Shown: positions 24,843-33,022, counted from the stretch's first letter. The stretch is 34,825 nt of DNA from Oxalobacteraceae bacterium (GCA_003537575.1 DPRS01000022.1:1-34825), one strand, 5' to 3'. The notes: generated from the sequence alone by a model not told the origin. Numbers and translations: made by a program.

Positions 24843-25538
24843 ATGATCGAGTTCCGACACGTCACCAAGCGCTATTCGAAGGACGCCACCGCGCTGTTCG
24901 ATATCAACCTGTCGATCGCCAAGGGCGAATTGCTGTTCCTGGCCGGTCCTTCCGGCGCCGGCAAATCGACCCTGCTGAAAATGATCGCAGGCATCGAACG
25001 GCCCAGCAGCGGCAGCATCGAGGTCAATGGCGAAGATATCAGCCGCCTGAACGGCACCGGACTGGCTTACCTGCGCCGCAATCTCGGCCTGATCCTGCAG
25101 CAGCAGCGCCTGCTGGCCGACCGCCCGGTGCTGGCCAACGTGATCCTGCCCCTGCTCGTCACCGGCACGCCGCGCGACGAAGCCGAAAAACGCGCCCGCG
25201 CTGCGCTCGACAAGGTCGGCTTGCTGGATAAGGCGCAAGCCGATCCGCTATCGCTGTCCGGCGGCGAGCAGCAGCGCGTATCGATCGCCCGCGCCATCGT
25301 CAACCGCCCGCAAATCATCCTCGCCGACGAACCGACCGCCAACCTCGACCGCGTCAGCGCCGCCAGGGTCATCGATGCCATCCTGGCCTTCCACGCGGTC
25401 GGCGTAACTTGCCTGATTTCCACCCACGACGACAATATCTACCAGCCCGGCGCGCGCGTGATCCATCTCGAACAGGGTCGCCTCGCGGATGACGGACTGG
25501 CAAGCCGCACAGCGACGCCGAGCGAGGTGACGCCATGA
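24843..25538 (+). CDS. ftsE: Cell-division ABC transporter ATP-binding protein FtsE
   Basis: 231-aa ATPase of the FtsEX complex, which activates septal peptidoglycan hydrolases at the divisome. Walker A GPSGAGKST is at about 37-45, Q-loop LGLILQQQRLL, signature LSGGEQQRVSIARAIV, Walker B IILADEPTANLD, and the H-loop region STHDDN. The N-terminus MIEFRHVTKRYSKDA is typical. The start abuts the ftsY stop with no gap, and the end overlaps ftsX by 4 bp (ATGA). Confidence 0.97.
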   Translation: MIEFRHVTKRYSKDATALFDINLSIAKGELLFLAGPSGAGKSTLLKMIAGIERPSSGSIEVNGEDISRLNGTGLAYLRRNLGLILQQQRLLADRPVLANVILPLLVTGTPRDEAEKRARAALDKVGLLDKAQADPLSLSGGEQQRVSIARAIVNRPQIILADEPTANLDRVSAARVIDAILAFHAVGVTCLISTHDDNIYQPGARVIHLEQGRLADDGLASRTATPSEVTP

Positions 25539-26461
25539 ACAACTGGCTGCGGCTGCACGCCTATGCCCTGGCTGGCGCCTGGCGCCATATCCGCGCGCCG
25601 CGCGGCGGCTTCCTGCTGAACGTACTGGTGATCGCCATCGCGCTCATGCTGCCTTTTGCCGGGCTGACCTTGCTGGAAAACGTCCGCCCGGTATCCGAGC
25701 AGCTGGTGGTCGAACCGGAAATCAGCGTATTCCTGGCGGCGGCAACATCGCGCGAACAGGCCACTGCGCTGGCGGCGCCGATCAGGCGCCTGCTCAAGGA
25801 AGCGCAACTGCAGGGCAAGCTGGAATTCATCCCCCGCGAAAAAGCCCTGGCTGCGCTGGACGAACGCACAGGGCTGTCGGCGGCGGTCAATGCGCTGGGC
25901 ACCAACCCGCTGCCGGACGCCTATGTCCTGAAATTGTCCGGCCTCGACAGCATGGCCCAGGCTAGTCGCACGGAAAGCCTGGTCGAACGCCTGCAGACGC
26001 TGTCCGGCGTCGAACACGTGCAACTGGATTCGGCCTGGATCAAGCGCCTGGCCGCGATAATGCAGGTATTGCAGCTGGCGCTGCTGCTGCTGGCGATTAC
26101 GCTGGGCACGGTGGTGGTGGCGGTGGTGTTCAACACCATCCGCCTGCAAGTGCTCCACCAAAGCGAGGAAATCGTCCTCAGCAAGCTGGTAGGCGCCTCC
26201 GATGCCTTCGTTTCTCGGCCCTTCTATTATGCCGGCGCCTTTCTGGGCCTGACTGCCGGCGCGCTGGCGCTGGGCTTGGTCACTCTGTCCCTGCATCCCC
26301 TCAACCAGGCGCTGGCCGACGTGGTGCGCCTGTATGGTTCGCAATTCCAGCTGGTTCCGCTGGATGCCCTCACCTGGATCGCCTTGCTGGCAGTCAGCGC
26401 CGGCCTGGGCTGGCTCGGCGCGCTGCTGTCGGTGCGCCGTTCGATCGGCCGTCTGGCCTAG
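25535..26461 (+). CDS. ftsX: Cell-division protein FtsX
   Basis: 308-aa inner-membrane permease-like partner of FtsE. It has an N-terminal cytoplasmic stretch (MNNWLRLHAYALAGAWRHI), a first transmembrane helix (FLLNVLVIAIALMLPFAGLT), and a large periplasmic domain. Three C-terminal helices follow (VLQLALLLLAITLGTVVVAV; YAGAFLGLTAGALALGLV; WIALLAVSAGLGWLGALL). The four-helix topology and length match FtsX. The 4-bp overlap with ftsE implies translational coupling. Confidence 0.95.
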   Translation: MNNWLRLHAYALAGAWRHIRAPRGGFLLNVLVIAIALMLPFAGLTLLENVRPVSEQLVVEPEISVFLAAATSREQATALAAPIRRLLKEAQLQGKLEFIPREKALAALDERTGLSAAVNALGTNPLPDAYVLKLSGLDSMAQASRTESLVERLQTLSGVEHVQLDSAWIKRLAAIMQVLQLALLLLAITLGTVVVAVVFNTIRLQVLHQSEEIVLSKLVGASDAFVSRPFYYAGAFLGLTAGALALGLVTLSLHPLNQALADVVRLYGSQFQLVPLDALTWIALLAVSAGLGWLGALLSVRRSIGRLA

Positions 26462-26493
26462 CCATCCTATCCCTGAATTAGCCCGCAATAGCG

Positions 26494-26523
26494 ATAAGTG
26501 CATGCCTCCAGGTATGCACTTAT
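26494..26523. other. Near-perfect 30-bp palindrome between ftsX and rpoH
   Basis: ATAAGTGCAT (26494-26503) and ATGCACTTAT (26514-26523) are exact inverted repeats, and the intervening bases (CCT..AGG) nearly continue the symmetry. No T-run follows, so it is a poor intrinsic terminator. It may end ftsX mRNA or be a protein-binding site. Confidence 0.6.
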
Positions 26524-26646
26524 AACGTGTATGTGTGGCTGGGACTGCCTTGTCAATTATTTATCTTTTGCAACTTTTTCTCTATTCAGAACTCCAAATT
26601 CACATGGCCAGTTTTAATTAACAAGGGACATAAGATAGGTTGAAGC

Positions 26647-26652
26647 TATAAT
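26647..26652 (+). promoter_or_regulatory. -10 element of the rpoH promoter
   Basis: TATAAT (26647-26652) is an exact -10 consensus in the AT-rich region ahead of rpoH. The best upstream -35 candidate (TTAACA at 26618-26623) is too far away at 23 bp, so an activator or a weak -35 may be involved. The predicted start point falls just before the CIRCE element. Confidence 0.5.
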
Positions 26653-26670
26653 TCCGCTTGATTTTGAAAA

Positions 26671-26697
26671 TTAGCACTCTCCAGAAGAGAGTGCTAA
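26671..26697 (+). promoter_or_regulatory. CIRCE element (HrcA operator) upstream of rpoH
   Basis: TTAGCACTC-N9-GAGTGCTAA is present without a mismatch at 26671-26679 and 26689-26697, the exact CIRCE consensus recognised by HrcA. It lies 60 bp before the rpoH start codon and 18 bp after a TATAAT hexamer, where a bound repressor would block transcription. This places sigma-32 synthesis under HrcA. No other heat-shock gene is in the window. Confidence 0.93.
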
Positions 26698-26757
26698 TAT
26701 ATAAAAAATATTCCTGCTGAAACGGGTAATCCCTGAAAAAGGAAGGAAGGAGAAAGA

Positions 26758-27660
26758 ATGAACGCACGATCCGCACAATCCGCATTGATCCCGGCTTCTT
26801 CGCAAAGCCTGGTGGCGCTCGGCTTTCCCGGCAATCTTGGCAATATCGAAGCTTATATATCGACGGTCAACCGCCTGCCGATGCTGTCGCACGAGGAAGA
26901 AGTCTCACTGGCAAAGAAACTGCGCGACCAGAACGATCTGTCTGCCGCCCAATCGCTGATCCTGTCGCACCTGCGCCTGGTGGTATCGATCGCGCGCGGC
27001 TACCTGGGCTATGGCTTGCCGCATGCCGACCTGATCCAGGAAGGCAATATCGGCCTGATGAAGGCGGTCAAGCGTTTCGACCCTGATCAGGGCGTGCGCC
27101 TGGTTTCGTATGCGATGCACTGGATCAAGGCAGAAATCCACGAATACATCCTGAAGAACTGGCGCCTGGTCAAGGTGGCGACCACCAAGGCCCAGCGCAA
27201 GCTGTTCTTCAACCTGCGCAGCCACAAGGAAGGCCTGGATGCGATGACGCCGGCGCAAGTCGATGCCCTCGCCAAGACCCTGGATGTGAAGCGCGAGGAA
27301 GTCATCGAAATGGAAACCCGCCTTTCCGGCCGAGACATTGCCCTGGAAGCGCCGACCGATGACGAAGACGACAAGTTCGCGCCGATCGCCTTTCTGTCTT
27401 CCGAATCGCACGAGCCGACCCGGGTGCTGGAAGCGCAGGAATACGACCGCCTGCAAAGCGAAGGCCTGGCAGCGGCGCTGGGCAAGCTCGATGCGCGTTC
27501 GCGCCGCATCGTCGAAGCCCGCTGGCTGGCCAGCGACGATGGCGCCGGCGCAACCCTGCACGAACTGGCAGAGGAATTCGGCGTATCGGCCGAGCGCATT
27601 CGCCAGATCGAAGCCGTGGCCCTGAAAAAGATGAAGGGTGCGCTGGCCGAATACGCATGA
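26758..27660 (+). CDS. rpoH: RNA polymerase heat-shock sigma factor RpoH (sigma-32)
   Basis: 300-aa group 3 sigma factor directing transcription of chaperone and protease genes. Region 2 is HLRLVVSIARGYLGYGLPHA, then DLIQEGNIGLMKAVKRFDPD and VRLVSYAMHWIKAEIHEYIL. The RpoH-specific box QRKLFFNLR is at about 146-154. Region 4 ends with a helix-turn-helix, TLHELAEEFGVSAERIRQIE. The ATG at 26758 follows AAGGAG by five bases, inside a GGAAGGAAGGAG stretch. It is followed by a strong terminator. Upstream control by CIRCE is visible. Confidence 0.97.
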   Translation: MNARSAQSALIPASSQSLVALGFPGNLGNIEAYISTVNRLPMLSHEEEVSLAKKLRDQNDLSAAQSLILSHLRLVVSIARGYLGYGLPHADLIQEGNIGLMKAVKRFDPDQGVRLVSYAMHWIKAEIHEYILKNWRLVKVATTKAQRKLFFNLRSHKEGLDAMTPAQVDALAKTLDVKREEVIEMETRLSGRDIALEAPTDDEDDKFAPIAFLSSESHEPTRVLEAQEYDRLQSEGLAAALGKLDARSRRIVEARWLASDDGAGATLHELAEEFGVSAERIRQIEAVALKKMKGALAEYA

Positions 27661-27680
27661 ACGCCCTCATCCTCAACGCA

Positions 27681-27707
27681 AAAGGCGCTCAAAAGAGCGC
27701 CTTTTTT
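27681..27707 (+). terminator. Rho-independent terminator of rpoH
   Basis: AAAGGCGCTC (27681-27690), loop AAAA, GAGCGCCTTT (27695-27704), then three further Ts to 27707. It is a perfect 10-bp stem, 20 bp past the rpoH stop. By symmetry it can also act on minus-strand transcripts leaving the SCO1 gene. Confidence 0.92.
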
Positions 27708-27762
27708 GTCGTCTTTCGGGGCAGTCGTAGCCATCGGCCGCCGCCCCTCTCCGATTAAAGTT

Positions 27763-28398
27763 TTACTTCCCCGCCAACAGCAGCTTCAGGTCATGCGCGA
27801 TCGGCTCGGCACCTTGCCCGTGCCGCACGAACAGGCGAATGCGCCCCTGCGGGTCGAAAACATAGCTGCCGGCGGTATGGTCCACCGTGTAGCTGCCGGC
27901 ATCCTTGCCCGGCACCTTCTGATAAAACACGCGGAATTCCTTTGCCACTTTCTCGGTGGCGGCCTTGTCGCCGACCAGGCCAAGGAAGCTTGGATGAAAT
28001 GCCGGCACGTACTTGCCCAGCAATTCAGGCGTATCCCGCTCCGGATCAACCGAGACGAACAGCACCTGCACCTTGTCGGCCTGGGGCCCTAGCTGCTGCA
28101 TCACATTGGCCATTTCGGCCAAGGTGGTCGGGCACACGTCGGGGCATTGCGTAAAGCCGAAAAACACCAGCACCGCCTTGCCCTTGAAGTCAGCCAGGGT
28201 GCGCGGCTTGCCGTTATGGTCCGTCATGGCGAAATCCCTGGCGTAACCCAGGCCGGTCACATCGGTATTCTTGAAGGCGCTGTCGGCCGGCGACAGTTGC
28301 ATGGTGCCGTCATTGCCGGCCTGGCCGGCAGGTTTGTCGCTGCAGCCGGCCAGCCAGAATGAGGAAGCCAGCAGCAGCGCGAGAGGAATCAGTCGCAT
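27763..28398 (-). CDS. SCO1/SenC copper chaperone for cytochrome c oxidase
   Basis: 211-aa lipoprotein with a lipobox, LAGC (Cys19), after a short signal peptide (MRLIPLALLLASSFW). The thioredoxin-like SCO domain has copper-binding Cys85 and Cys89 in TQCPDVCP and His174 in TVDHTAGSYV. It delivers copper to the CuA centre of oxidase subunit II in the periplasm. It is last in the minus-strand SURF1 - SCO-like - ctaA - ctaB - sco operon, 4 bp after ctaB. Confidence 0.95.
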   Translation of the reverse strand: MRLIPLALLLASSFWLAGCSDKPAGQAGNDGTMQLSPADSAFKNTDVTGLGYARDFAMTDHNGKPRTLADFKGKAVLVFFGFTQCPDVCPTTLAEMANVMQQLGPQADKVQVLFVSVDPERDTPELLGKYVPAFHPSFLGLVGDKAATEKVAKEFRVFYQKVPGKDAGSYTVDHTAGSYVFDPQGRIRLFVRHGQGAEPIAHDLKLLLAGK

Positions 28399-28402
28399 GG
28401 AA

Positions 28403-29287
28403 TCAAATCTTCAGATAATGGTCGGCCAGCAGCGCGGCGAACAGCAGCGACAGATAGACGATCGAATAGGCAAATGTCTTGCGCGCCATCAGGTCGGTGT
28501 AATGACGATAGATGTGCCAGGCATGCCAGAGGAACACGGCGCCCAGCACGGTGGCGCTGGCAAGATAAATCAGGCCGCTCATGCGCACCGCGTAGGGCAG
28601 CATGGTGGTGGCGACCAGCGCAATAGTGTACAGAAAAATGTGGAACTGCGTGAATTTCAGGCCATGCGTAATCGGCAGCATCGGCAGGCCGGACTTGGCG
28701 TAATCTTCGCGGCGATACAGGGCCAGCGCCCAGAAATGCGGCGGGGTCCAGACGAAGATGATCAGCACCAGGATCCACGCCTGCATCGGCACGTCGTTGG
28801 CGACCGCGGCCCAGCCCAGCGCCGGCGGCATCGCGCCCGACAGACCGCCGATGACGATGTTCTGTGGCGTCGCCGGCTTGAGCAGCATGGTGTAGATCAC
28901 GGCATAGCCGACGAAGGTGGCGAAGGTCAGCCACATGGTCAGCGGATTGACCAGGCTGTACAGCACCCACATGCCGGCGCCGCCGATCAGGCCGGAAAAC
29001 AGCAGAGTCTGGCCAGCCGTGATTTCGCCGCGCGCCAGCGGCCGCCGCGCGGTGCGCGCCATCTTGGCGTCGATGCTGCGCTCGACCAGGCAATTGACGG
29101 CGAAGGCCGCTCCCGCCAGCAGCCAGATGCCGGCGGTGGCCGCCACCACGATGCGCCAGTCGGGCAGCTCGGGCGTGGCGAGAAACATGCCGATGACGGC
29201 GCAAAACACCGCCAGCTGAGTCACGCGCGGCTTGGTCAGGGCCCAGTACTGGGCAACGCGATTGGCGGACAGGGTCAAGGTCGTCAT
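28403..29287 (-). CDS. ctaB: Protoheme IX farnesyltransferase (heme O synthase)
   Basis: 294-aa polytopic UbiA-family prenyltransferase that converts heme B to heme O for the oxidase. The Asp-rich motif region NCLVERSIDAKMARTARRPL (about 65-84) and the second motif YRREDYAKSGLPMLPI are present, with about seven to nine transmembrane segments. Start ATG 29287. It lies 37 bp after ctaA, the enzyme that uses its product. The name cyoE is used for the same family. Confidence 0.96.
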   Translation of the reverse strand: MTTLTLSANRVAQYWALTKPRVTQLAVFCAVIGMFLATPELPDWRIVVAATAGIWLLAGAAFAVNCLVERSIDAKMARTARRPLARGEITAGQTLLFSGLIGGAGMWVLYSLVNPLTMWLTFATFVGYAVIYTMLLKPATPQNIVIGGLSGAMPPALGWAAVANDVPMQAWILVLIIFVWTPPHFWALALYRREDYAKSGLPMLPITHGLKFTQFHIFLYTIALVATTMLPYAVRMSGLIYLASATVLGAVFLWHAWHIYRHYTDLMARKTFAYSIVYLSLLFAALLADHYLKI

Positions 29288-29324
29288 AGCTTTGCTTACG
29301 GTTAGCGTGGCAGGAACATCCGCC

Positions 29325-30452
29325 TCATGCGGCGGACAGGCTGGCCGTCGTGCGGCCGGTAGTGCAAGAAGCGACTGCGAAACCGATTTTGCAGTTTAAC
29401 ATGGTCAGGAGAAGCACCAGCAAGGCGGCGCCACCATTGTGGGCAACAGCCAACGCCAGCGGCCAGTTCAGGTAAATCGTCGAGACGCCGACCAGGACTT
29501 GCAAGGCCAGGGCCGCCAGCAGCCAAATGCCGGTCTTGCGCAAACCCGCCACTTTCATGGCGCGGCAGGCAACCCAGCCGACTGCCGCCGTCACCGCCAG
29601 GGCAAACACCCGGTGCGTCCAGTGGATTGCCGTCAGCGCCGGGAAAGGCAGGAAGTCGCCCGCGGCGGTCTTGCCGAGATCGCGCCACAGCGTGAAGCCA
29701 TTGTCGAAATCCATTTCCGGCAACCAGGCGCCATGGCAGGTCGGCAAATCGGTGCACGCCAGCGCGGCGTAATTCGTGCTGACCCAGCCGCCCAGCGCGA
29801 TCTGGCAGAACAGCACCAGCAGCGCCAGCGCTGCGGGAATGCGCAAGTTGCGCCCTGCCGCAGCGACCGCCGCAGGCGGGCTTTGCCGCGCCGCCAGCCA
29901 CGTCAGCAAAGCCAGCAAGCCCATGCCGAGCAGCAGATGGATGGTGACGATCACCGGTTGCAGCTTCAGGGTCACGGTCCAGGCGCCAAAGGCGCCCTGC
30001 AGGCAGACGAAGACAAACAGGAAACTCGGCAGCCAGGGAGAGGAAGCGGCGGGCACGGCAACGGCCATCCTGCGCGCCCGCGCCCGGTTGCGCCAGGCCA
30101 CCGTCATCAGCGCAATGATCAGCACGCCCACGCCCATGGCCAGGTAGCGATGGATCATTTCGATCCAGGCCTTGGCGACGGTGACCGGCCCTTGCGGCAT
30201 GGCCGCCTCGGCGGCGCTGATCTGCGCATGCGCCTGCAGCGGATTGGCGTGTCCGTAGCAGCCGGGCCAGTCCGGGCAGCCCAGGCCGGAATCGGTCAGG
30301 CGCGTGAAAGCGCCGAACATGATCAGGTCGAAGGTGAGAAACAGCGTCACCCAGGCCAGTTTGCGGTATTTGTTGGCGTCGCGCGAAGCCCACACCGTCG
30401 CCAGCGCCAGCAGCGCCACCAGCAAGCCCTTGATCGCCAGTTGAATCAGCAT
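29325..30452 (-). CDS. ctaA: Heme A synthase (COX15/CtaA)
   Basis: 375-aa inner-membrane enzyme oxidising heme O to heme A. It has eight hydrophobic segments, N-terminal GAFTRLTDSGLGCPDWPGCY with Cys59 and Cys65, and conserved heme-ligand histidines in IEMIHRYLAMG (His101), VTIHLLLGMG and AIHWTHRVFAL. ATG 30452 has AGGAG upstream. It lies between the SCO-like gene (29-bp gap) and ctaB. The product feeds subunit I, which is encoded at the right end of the window. Confidence 0.95.
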   Translation of the reverse strand: MLIQLAIKGLLVALLALATVWASRDANKYRKLAWVTLFLTFDLIMFGAFTRLTDSGLGCPDWPGCYGHANPLQAHAQISAAEAAMPQGPVTVAKAWIEMIHRYLAMGVGVLIIALMTVAWRNRARARRMAVAVPAASSPWLPSFLFVFVCLQGAFGAWTVTLKLQPVIVTIHLLLGMGLLALLTWLAARQSPPAAVAAAGRNLRIPAALALLVLFCQIALGGWVSTNYAALACTDLPTCHGAWLPEMDFDNGFTLWRDLGKTAAGDFLPFPALTAIHWTHRVFALAVTAAVGWVACRAMKVAGLRKTGIWLLAALALQVLVGVSTIYLNWPLALAVAHNGGAALLVLLLTMLNCKIGFAVASCTTGRTTASLSAA

Positions 30453-30481
30453 GTGCCCTGCTCCTGTCGCACGCGGCGCGC

Positions 30482-31075
30482 CTAGCCGACCTTGGACGCC
30501 TTCAGCAGGCGGCCAAGATCCTTCTTGATGCGGTTGGGATCGGCATCCTTGGGAAAGCGCATCATCAGGTTGCCCAGCGGGTCGATCATGTAGATGTGGT
30601 CGGCCAGGGACGCGCCCTGCTCGACCGGCAGCCAGCCCTGCAGCGCCTCCTGCCTGACCCGCAGCATGCGGGTGCCGTCATATTCACGCATCAGCATGGT
30701 ATCGAGCGGCTCCTTATCGGTGATCATCCACACGCGCTCGACGCGCTCGCGCTCCTTGCCCTGGGCGGTGCGCAACTGACGCATGTCATGGAGTTTTTTC
30801 TGGCACGGCGCTGCGCAATTGCCGGAATCGACCTGCAGCATGATCCACTTGCCCTTGTAGGCATCCAGCTCGGTCGGCTTGCCGTCGAGCGTGGCGCTGT
30901 CCAGGCGAGGAACCGGATAGCTGCGCGGGTCCAGCAAGGTGCCATAGTTGGTGCTGGGGCCCGGCTTGATCACGTAGTAGGTGAAGTAGGAAGCAATCAG
31001 CGGCAATGCGCACACCGCCAGGATCGCCAGCATTTTCCAGCGGCCGCGCCGCCTTTGCTCATTATTTAATTCCAC
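30482..31075 (-). CDS. SCO-like thioredoxin-fold membrane protein of the cytochrome oxidase cluster
   Basis: 197-aa protein with one N-terminal transmembrane anchor (MLAILAVCALPLIASYFTYY, about 15-34) and a periplasmic thioredoxin-like domain. It keeps a SCO-type site: Cys87 and Cys91 in SGNCAAPCQKK and His160 in SLADHIYMIDPLG, the same spacing logic as SCO1. The proline after the second cysteine, found in CxxxCP, is replaced by Gln. It probably acts in copper delivery or thiol reduction for oxidase assembly (inference). The start overlaps the SURF1 end by 14 bp. Confidence 0.85.
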   Translation of the reverse strand: MELNNEQRRRGRWKMLAILAVCALPLIASYFTYYVIKPGPSTNYGTLLDPRSYPVPRLDSATLDGKPTELDAYKGKWIMLQVDSGNCAAPCQKKLHDMRQLRTAQGKERERVERVWMITDKEPLDTMLMREYDGTRMLRVRQEALQGWLPVEQGASLADHIYMIDPLGNLMMRFPKDADPNRIKKDLGRLLKASKVG

Positions 31076-31796
31076 GCCGAAATCCTGTCACGATAAAAAA
31101 TAAAAAAGCTGCCGCCGCCAGGCCATACCACTGGAAGGCATAGCCCCGATGCTTGTCCGCGCCTTGCGAGGGGCGCGGCCAGTCTCGCACCAGGCCATCC
31201 TCGTATTTTGCGCCTTTGCCTTCCCCGCCCTCTTGCTCGATGATGAAAGGCAGCAGCGCCAGGCCGCTGGCGGCGGCGAATTCATCCACGGAGACATTCT
31301 GTACGATGGCGCCGGGCCGCAGTGGCGTCGAGGCGCCGAACTGGTACACCCGGGGCGAATGGCGGCGGATGCTGCCCTCGATTACTACTTCATCCGTCGG
31401 AGTTGGCGTCGCCGGCAAGCGCGCGCGATCCTGCAGGTCGCGCGCAACCCAGCCGCGCGCCACCAGCACGGCCTTGTCGCTGCCGGCAATCATGAATGGC
31501 ATGAGCATGTGAAAGCCGGCGCGTCGCTCGTGCGGGCGATTGTCCAGGTACAACGGCCATTCGCGCACGAATCTGCCCTGCACGCGTACCCGCCGGAACT
31601 CCAAGGCAGCGGGGTCGTGCGCGGCACTGGCGTCCAGCCCGATTGCCGGCTGCGCATCGCGCGCCTGCAGCGCAGCCTCGATTGCCTCTTTTTCGAGGGC
31701 GCGCCGGGTCTGCCAGTTGCCGAGCGCAACGCCGCTGGCGACGGCTATCATGGCAGCAATGAAAGGTATCCAGCTGAAGCGGAATCTGATTGGCAT
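31062..31796 (-). CDS. SURF1-family cytochrome c oxidase assembly protein
   Basis: 244-aa inner-membrane protein with two helices, N-terminal FSWIPFIAAMIAVASGVALG and C-terminal YGLAAAAFLFFIVTGFRRG, around a periplasmic domain. The family motifs LGNWQTRRALEKEA, YLDNRPHERRAGFHMLMPF and VLVARGWVARD are clear. SURF1 proteins assist heme A insertion into subunit I. ATG 31796 (MPIRFRFSW) was chosen on homology; there is no strong ribosome-binding site, and an in-frame start at 31841 is possible. It is first in the operon leading to ctaA and ctaB. Confidence 0.92.
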   Translation of the reverse strand: MPIRFRFSWIPFIAAMIAVASGVALGNWQTRRALEKEAIEAALQARDAQPAIGLDASAAHDPAALEFRRVRVQGRFVREWPLYLDNRPHERRAGFHMLMPFMIAGSDKAVLVARGWVARDLQDRARLPATPTPTDEVVIEGSIRRHSPRVYQFGASTPLRPGAIVQNVSVDEFAAASGLALLPFIIEQEGGEGKGAKYEDGLVRDWPRPSQGADKHRGYAFQWYGLAAAAFLFFIVTGFRRGIK

Positions 31797-31873
31797 TACA
31801 ATGTCAATTTTACAAACATCAGCCTTGAGCGACCGGCCCATTCTAGCAAGCGGCCGCCGTGCATGCAGCCATC

Positions 31874-32074
31874 ATGAAAATCATTGTCGCCATCGCCTTC
31901 ATCCTGATTCTCGCGAGCCTCGCTTCAGCCCTGATCTTCCTGATGCGCGACAAGGGCAAGAGCAACCGCACGGTGCAGGCGCTGGCCTTGCGCGTAGGTT
32001 TCTCGATCGCGCTGTTCATCCTCATTCTGATTGCCCATTACCTCGGCTGGATCCAGCCCACCGGCATCCGCTAG
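31874..32074 (+). CDS. DUF2909 twin-transmembrane small protein
   Basis: 66-aa membrane protein (MKIIVAIAFILILASLASAL, then a short basic loop RDKGKSNRTVQALALRVG, then FSIALFILILIAHYLGW). It matches the DUF2909 type found in betaproteobacterial oxidase clusters between coxC and SURF1. The ATG at 31874 begins the first helix; a GTG five codons upstream is possible. It is the only plus-strand gene in this cluster and is followed by a terminator. The role is unknown; a link to oxidase assembly is by association only. Confidence 0.85.
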   Translation: MKIIVAIAFILILASLASALIFLMRDKGKSNRTVQALALRVGFSIALFILILIAHYLGWIQPTGIR

Positions 32075-32089
32075 CGTCATACCGCTTCA

Positions 32090-32121
32090 AAAAAAAGCCG
32101 CACCGAAGTGCGGCATTTTTT
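32090..32121. terminator. Bidirectional terminator between DUF2909 gene and ctaE
   Basis: GCCGCAC-CGAA-GTGCGGC (32097-32114), a 7-bp stem with a stable tetraloop, is flanked by a run of A on the left and ATTTTTT on the right. It can terminate both the plus-strand DUF2909 gene and the minus-strand ctaE operon, which converge here. Confidence 0.9.
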
Positions 32122-32161
32122 ATGCGGGACGATTGCGCAACATCGTTTTTCGACCGGCCGC

Positions 32162-33022
32162 TTACAGCCAGTAGACCACGACGTACAGGCCGAGCCAAAC
32201 CACGTCGACGAAGTGCCAGTACCAGGCGGCTCCTTCAAAACCGAAATGGTTTTCCGGAGTGAAGTGGCCTTTCAGGACGCGGTACAGCATCACGGCCAGC
32301 ATGATCGTGCCGATGGTCACGTGGAAGCCGTGGAAGCCGGTCAGCATGAAGAAGGTCGAGCCGTAGATGCCGGAAGTCAGCTTCAGATTCAGATCGCTGT
32401 AGGCATGCATGTATTCGTAGGCCTGGAAGCCCATGAACACTGCGCCCAGCGCGATGGTGGCAAACAGCCAGAAGGCGGTCTTGCCGCGATGGCCGGCGCG
32501 CAGCGCGTGATGGGAAATGGTCAGGGTGACGCCGGAAGTCAGCAGCAGCGCAGTGTTAATCGTCGGAATCCAGAACGGCCCCATGGTCGTGAATGGCTCG
32601 ATGATGCCGCCCGGGCCGGTATTGCCCCATTGTGCCGAGAAGTCCGGCCACAGGATCTTGTGGTCGAGGTCGGCCAGCCACGGCATGGTCACCGAGCGGG
32701 CATAAAACAGCGCGCCGAAGAATGCGGCGAAGAACATCACTTCGGAGAAGATGAACCAGCTCATGCTCCAGCGGTAGGAATTATCGATGCGGGCGCTGTA
32801 CAGGCCGTTTTCGGATTCCCGGATGGCGTCGCCGAACCAGAAATACAGCATGACCAGCACCGCGAGGATGCCGGCGATATTGACGTAAGGCCCCCAACTG
32901 ATGCCGTTGACCCAGGCGGATGCGCCGATCATGGTGACCAGCAGGGACATGCCGGTAAATATGGGCCATCCGGACGGGCCGGGCACGAAATAGTAAGGCG
33001 CCTTGGTATTATGAGAAGCCAT
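32162..33022 (-). CDS. ctaE: Cytochrome c oxidase subunit III
   Basis: 286-aa polytopic subunit of the aa3-type oxidase. Start ATG 33022 (MASHNTKAPYYFVPG) has GGAG seven bases upstream. Family motifs: YFVPGPSGWPIFTG, RWSMSWFIFSEVMFFAAFFG, LLTSGVTLTISHHAL, GFHGFHVTIGTIMLAV, and the C-terminal WHFVDVVWLGLYVVVYWL. There are seven predicted transmembrane helices. It is last in the ctaD - small protein - ctaG - DUF2970 - ctaE run, and ends about 40 bp before a terminator. Confidence 0.96.
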   Translation of the reverse strand: MASHNTKAPYYFVPGPSGWPIFTGMSLLVTMIGASAWVNGISWGPYVNIAGILAVLVMLYFWFGDAIRESENGLYSARIDNSYRWSMSWFIFSEVMFFAAFFGALFYARSVTMPWLADLDHKILWPDFSAQWGNTGPGGIIEPFTTMGPFWIPTINTALLLTSGVTLTISHHALRAGHRGKTAFWLFATIALGAVFMGFQAYEYMHAYSDLNLKLTSGIYGSTFFMLTGFHGFHVTIGTIMLAVMLYRVLKGHFTPENHFGFEGAAWYWHFVDVVWLGLYVVVYWL

